A stretch of 64,000 bases of DNA from the NCBI GenBank assembly GCA_965230265.1, contig OZ245999.1, positions 3,038,001 through 3,102,000 on the forward strand, read 5' to 3'. This document shows positions 61,778-64,000 of this stretch, piece by piece. Under the pieces are notes generated by a model. That model did not search any database. It worked only from the letters and a program-made list of their open reading frames with translations, and had not been told where the DNA came from. How positions within the stretch are numbered: the first letter of the stretch is position 1; the number at the start of each line of letters is the position of its first letter. A program made the position numbers and the translations under genes. The stretch comes from JAJFKX01 sp965230265 (GTDB lineage: Bacteria > Pseudomonadota > Gammaproteobacteria > Xanthomonadales > Wenzhouxiangellaceae).

Positions 61778-63802
61778 TTAGCATCGCTTCAGCAAAAGAT
61801 TCCCATAATCATCCTGCTCGGCCTCCCAACCGGATGCCAGCCAGATTGTAGCCAATTGATCGACAATAATTGCCGGACCCAACAACGGCGGATCATTAAC
61901 AAGAACTTGCCCGCGACTCAACACGGGTACTGGCGGTTCAATACCATAGACCTGTCGTGTTTCGTGGCTATGCCGCTTGCCTTGCAAATGGGGCGATACC
62001 AGTGTTGGCAATCGTTCCATCCGCGCAGCACCACTGGCGGTAACACGTACATTCACCAGCTCAACCGCCCGCTGCAAACGATGACCGTTTTGTCGCTCAT
62101 GACTTTGTTCAAACTGCTGACTGGCCACTGCAATCGGATCGGCTGCACGATTATCCCAGGCAACTGTGATGCTGTGATTTTGTCCGTGATAGCGACAATC
62201 CAGTTGTGGTTTTAACACAATCTGCTCAGGGTCTATGCCTTCACCCATCAATTGCTGAATGGCTTCATCTGCCAATGCTTCGACCGCCATGTTGATGCTA
62301 TCGACTGCTGAATCTTCCAGCAAGCATAGCTGACTTTGGGTCAATTCACGTCCAGGCGCAGCCAACAACATACCCAAAGCTGACAATACTCCGCCATGCA
62401 CCGGCACCAGCGCTCGTTGCATTCCCAAACGTTCAGCCAATGCACACACATGCAAACCACCCGCGCCGCCAAAACTGGTAAGCGTCAAAGCTGCAGGGTC
62501 ATGGCCGCGTTCGGCTGACATAATCCGCAATGCCCGGGCCATATGCTCATTGGCGATATCCAAAACCCCTCTGGCTGCATGCTCAATATCCATATTCAGT
62601 ACAGCGGCTATTTCTGCGAATGCCTGATAGGCTGCCTGTTTGTCCAACTGTAGGTTGCCTGCAAGCTGTGCTGTATCAGGAATATGACCCAGCACAACAT
62701 GGGCATCAGTTACAGTAGGCTGCTTGCCTCCTCGCCCATAACAGACCGGGCCTGGGTCAGCGCCCGCAGACTGTGGCCCCACCTGTAGCCCACCAGCAGA
62801 ATCCAGCCAGGCAATCGAACCACCGCCAGCACCGATGGTGTGCATATCCACCATCGGAACCGCGACCGGCCAACGGCCAATGCGCCCCTTACTGGTTAAC
62901 ACTGGACGCTTATCAACCAAGGCCACATCTGTGGATGTGCCACCCATATCAAAGCTGAGTATACGCGGCTCATCGGTCAATTTTCCGATGCTGGCCACCG
63001 CCGCTAGACCACCCGCAGGGCCAGACAACAACAGCCGCACCGCTTGCCTGCCTGCCAGACTTGCTGCAATGGTGTGACCAGAGCTTTGCATCACGGCAAT
63101 ACGTGCCTGTGGTAACTGTGTCTGTAAATTCTGTAAATAATGCTCCAGCATGCCGCCCACACTGGCATTCAACCAGGTGGCAATACCACGCTCATATTCA
63201 CCAATGGCCGGCAGAATGTCGGCTGAGCAACTGACGAATAATGACGCTGGCAATGCTTCAGCCAATTGCTGTTCGTGATCAGCATCCAACCAGGAGAACA
63301 ACAGACAAATAGCCACTGCCTGTGGTTCTAACGCATTAATCTGTTCGATAAATTCCGCTGTTTTTTTATGATCCAGTGGTTCCAGTTCGCTACCATCTGC
63401 AGCTATCCGTACCGGCACTTGCATGCACAGCTCTGGTGGCACCGGCGGTACCTCTGGTGCAGGGCTAAGGGAATAAATATCAGCCCGGTTCTGACGCCCC
63501 AGTGTCAGCAAATCAGCAAAGCCCTGGTTGGTAACAAAGGCAACACGTGCGCCCCGACCTTCCAAAACCGCATTGGTACCGACCGTCGTGCCGTGCACTA
63601 GGCGACAAGCAGTTTCTTCCAGACCCAGTTGTGTCAAACCCATAATAATGGCCTGTCCAGGATCATCCGGTGTGGACAAAACCTTGCAGGTCTGTAGTAA
63701 ACCTTCTGTACTCAGGTAGACAAAATCAGTGAAAGTGCCGCCGGTATCAATACCGATCAGTGGCAGCTTCTGGTCGCTCGGCGGTGTCTGCATTGGTGAC
63801 AT
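61778..63802 (-). CDS. Hydantoinase/oxoprolinase (HyuA) family protein
   Basis: About 674 residues. ATP-dependent amidohydrolase of the HyuA/oxoprolinase A class, with an actin-like nucleotide fold: LIGIDTGGTFTDFV at the start, HGTTVGTNAVLEG, LSGPAGGLAAV, SFDMGGTSTDVAL and TSFGGAGGLHVCALAERLG. The partner HyuB subunit is not next to it, so this may be a stand-alone form. Substrates in the family include hydantoins, 5-oxoproline and acetone. Divergent from mutM. Confidence 0.9.
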   Translation of the reverse strand: MSPMQTPPSDQKLPLIGIDTGGTFTDFVYLSTEGLLQTCKVLSTPDDPGQAIIMGLTQLGLEETACRLVHGTTVGTNAVLEGRGARVAFVTNQGFADLLTLGRQNRADIYSLSPAPEVPPVPPELCMQVPVRIAADGSELEPLDHKKTAEFIEQINALEPQAVAICLLFSWLDADHEQQLAEALPASLFVSCSADILPAIGEYERGIATWLNASVGGMLEHYLQNLQTQLPQARIAVMQSSGHTIAASLAGRQAVRLLLSGPAGGLAAVASIGKLTDEPRILSFDMGGTSTDVALVDKRPVLTSKGRIGRWPVAVPMVDMHTIGAGGGSIAWLDSAGGLQVGPQSAGADPGPVCYGRGGKQPTVTDAHVVLGHIPDTAQLAGNLQLDKQAAYQAFAEIAAVLNMDIEHAARGVLDIANEHMARALRIMSAERGHDPAALTLTSFGGAGGLHVCALAERLGMQRALVPVHGGVLSALGMLLAAPGRELTQSQLCLLEDSAVDSINMAVEALADEAIQQLMGEGIDPEQIVLKPQLDCRYHGQNHSITVAWDNRAADPIAVASQQFEQSHERQNGHRLQRAVELVNVRVTASGAARMERLPTLVSPHLQGKRHSHETRQVYGIEPPVPVLSRGQVLVNDPPLLGPAIIVDQLATIWLASGWEAEQDDYGNLLLKRC

Positions 63803-63883
63803 GCGGGCTAGTCTAACAGCACAGCACCTTCAGGAAAGACCCTTGGACTTTGTTCTATCGGTTTTCTATCGCACAATAGCCTC

Positions 63884-64000
63884 ATGCCAGAATTACCCGA
63901 AGTAGAAACCACCCGTCGCGGCTTATGGCCACATCTGCAAGGCAGGGTGTTAAGCCAGGTGATTGCCCGCCGTAAAAACCTGCGCTGGCCCATTCCGGCC
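63884..64000 (+). CDS. mutM: Formamidopyrimidine-DNA glycosylase (5' end only)
   Basis: The first 39 codons are in the window: MPELPEVETTRRGL, then GRVLSQVIARRKNLRWPIP. The catalytic Pro2-Glu3 pair that starts the Fpg enzymes is present. The enzyme excises 8-oxoguanine. The gene continues past the window end. Confidence 0.96.
   Translation, partial: MPELPEVETTRRGLWPHLQGRVLSQVIARRKNLRWPIPA

Overview
The window reads as a chromosomal contig from a gammaproteobacterium of moderate GC. Supporting marks are radC-rpmB-rpmG next to mutM, the coaBC-dut-algC cluster, yggX-mutY, divergent ftsY/rsmD followed by coaD and a YfhL-type ferredoxin, and glnK/ubiK upstream of comM as in Pseudomonas-like genomes. 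A C-terminal DGFE-like tail on a secreted protease and a secreted protein with a GWFDP...GSGFN module hint at lineages related to Xanthomonadales or Chromatiales, but I cannot place the genus.

Layout. 1-7.9 kb is a worn accessory region ending at tRNA-Phe. It holds a MobC-like gene, a mosaic ORF stitched from a relaxase start and two antitoxin-like pieces, a deleted IS110-type element, an OprP-type porin behind a run of Pho boxes, a 3' fragment of a flavin-oxidase-like gene, an IS3-type remnant, and a filamentous-haemagglutinin-like exoprotein with four 98-residue repeats. An imperfect direct repeat of about 140 bp lies on both sides of the region. 8-16 kb is mostly core: sdpRI, yggX, mutY, ftsY, rsmD, two tandem structured-RNA-like units, coaD, ferredoxin and ggt. 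15.5-21 kb carries lemA, an M48 protease, and a cobalamin riboswitch in front of btuB with a stem that can hide the ribosome binding site. 21-28.5 kb has a YyaL-type protein, an OPT transporter operon, two tandem TlpA-like lipoproteins, glnK and ubiK.

28.5-37.8 kb separates ubiK from comM. It contains ybaN, an SDR gene, an exo/endonuclease-phosphatase gene, a secreted protein, a broken second copy of the comM 5' half, and then an AT-rich island with a 33-codon ORF, an exported chymotrypsin-fold protease and an exported subtilase. This island and the comM fragment beside it are the strongest candidate for an undescribed system.

37.9-64 kb is largely housekeeping and envelope genes: intact comM, a three-gene membrane/LOG operon, rhomboid, MAPEG, dodecin, BepA-like M48, an ECF sigma operon, Kbp, a DUF885 peptidase, an exported PA-domain metalloprotease with a partner, an OppA-like lipoprotein, gshA, rluE, algC, dut, coaBC (read here as two frames), radC, rpmB, rpmG, a hydantoinase-like gene and the start of mutM. 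No CRISPR array, rRNA or intact prophage was seen.
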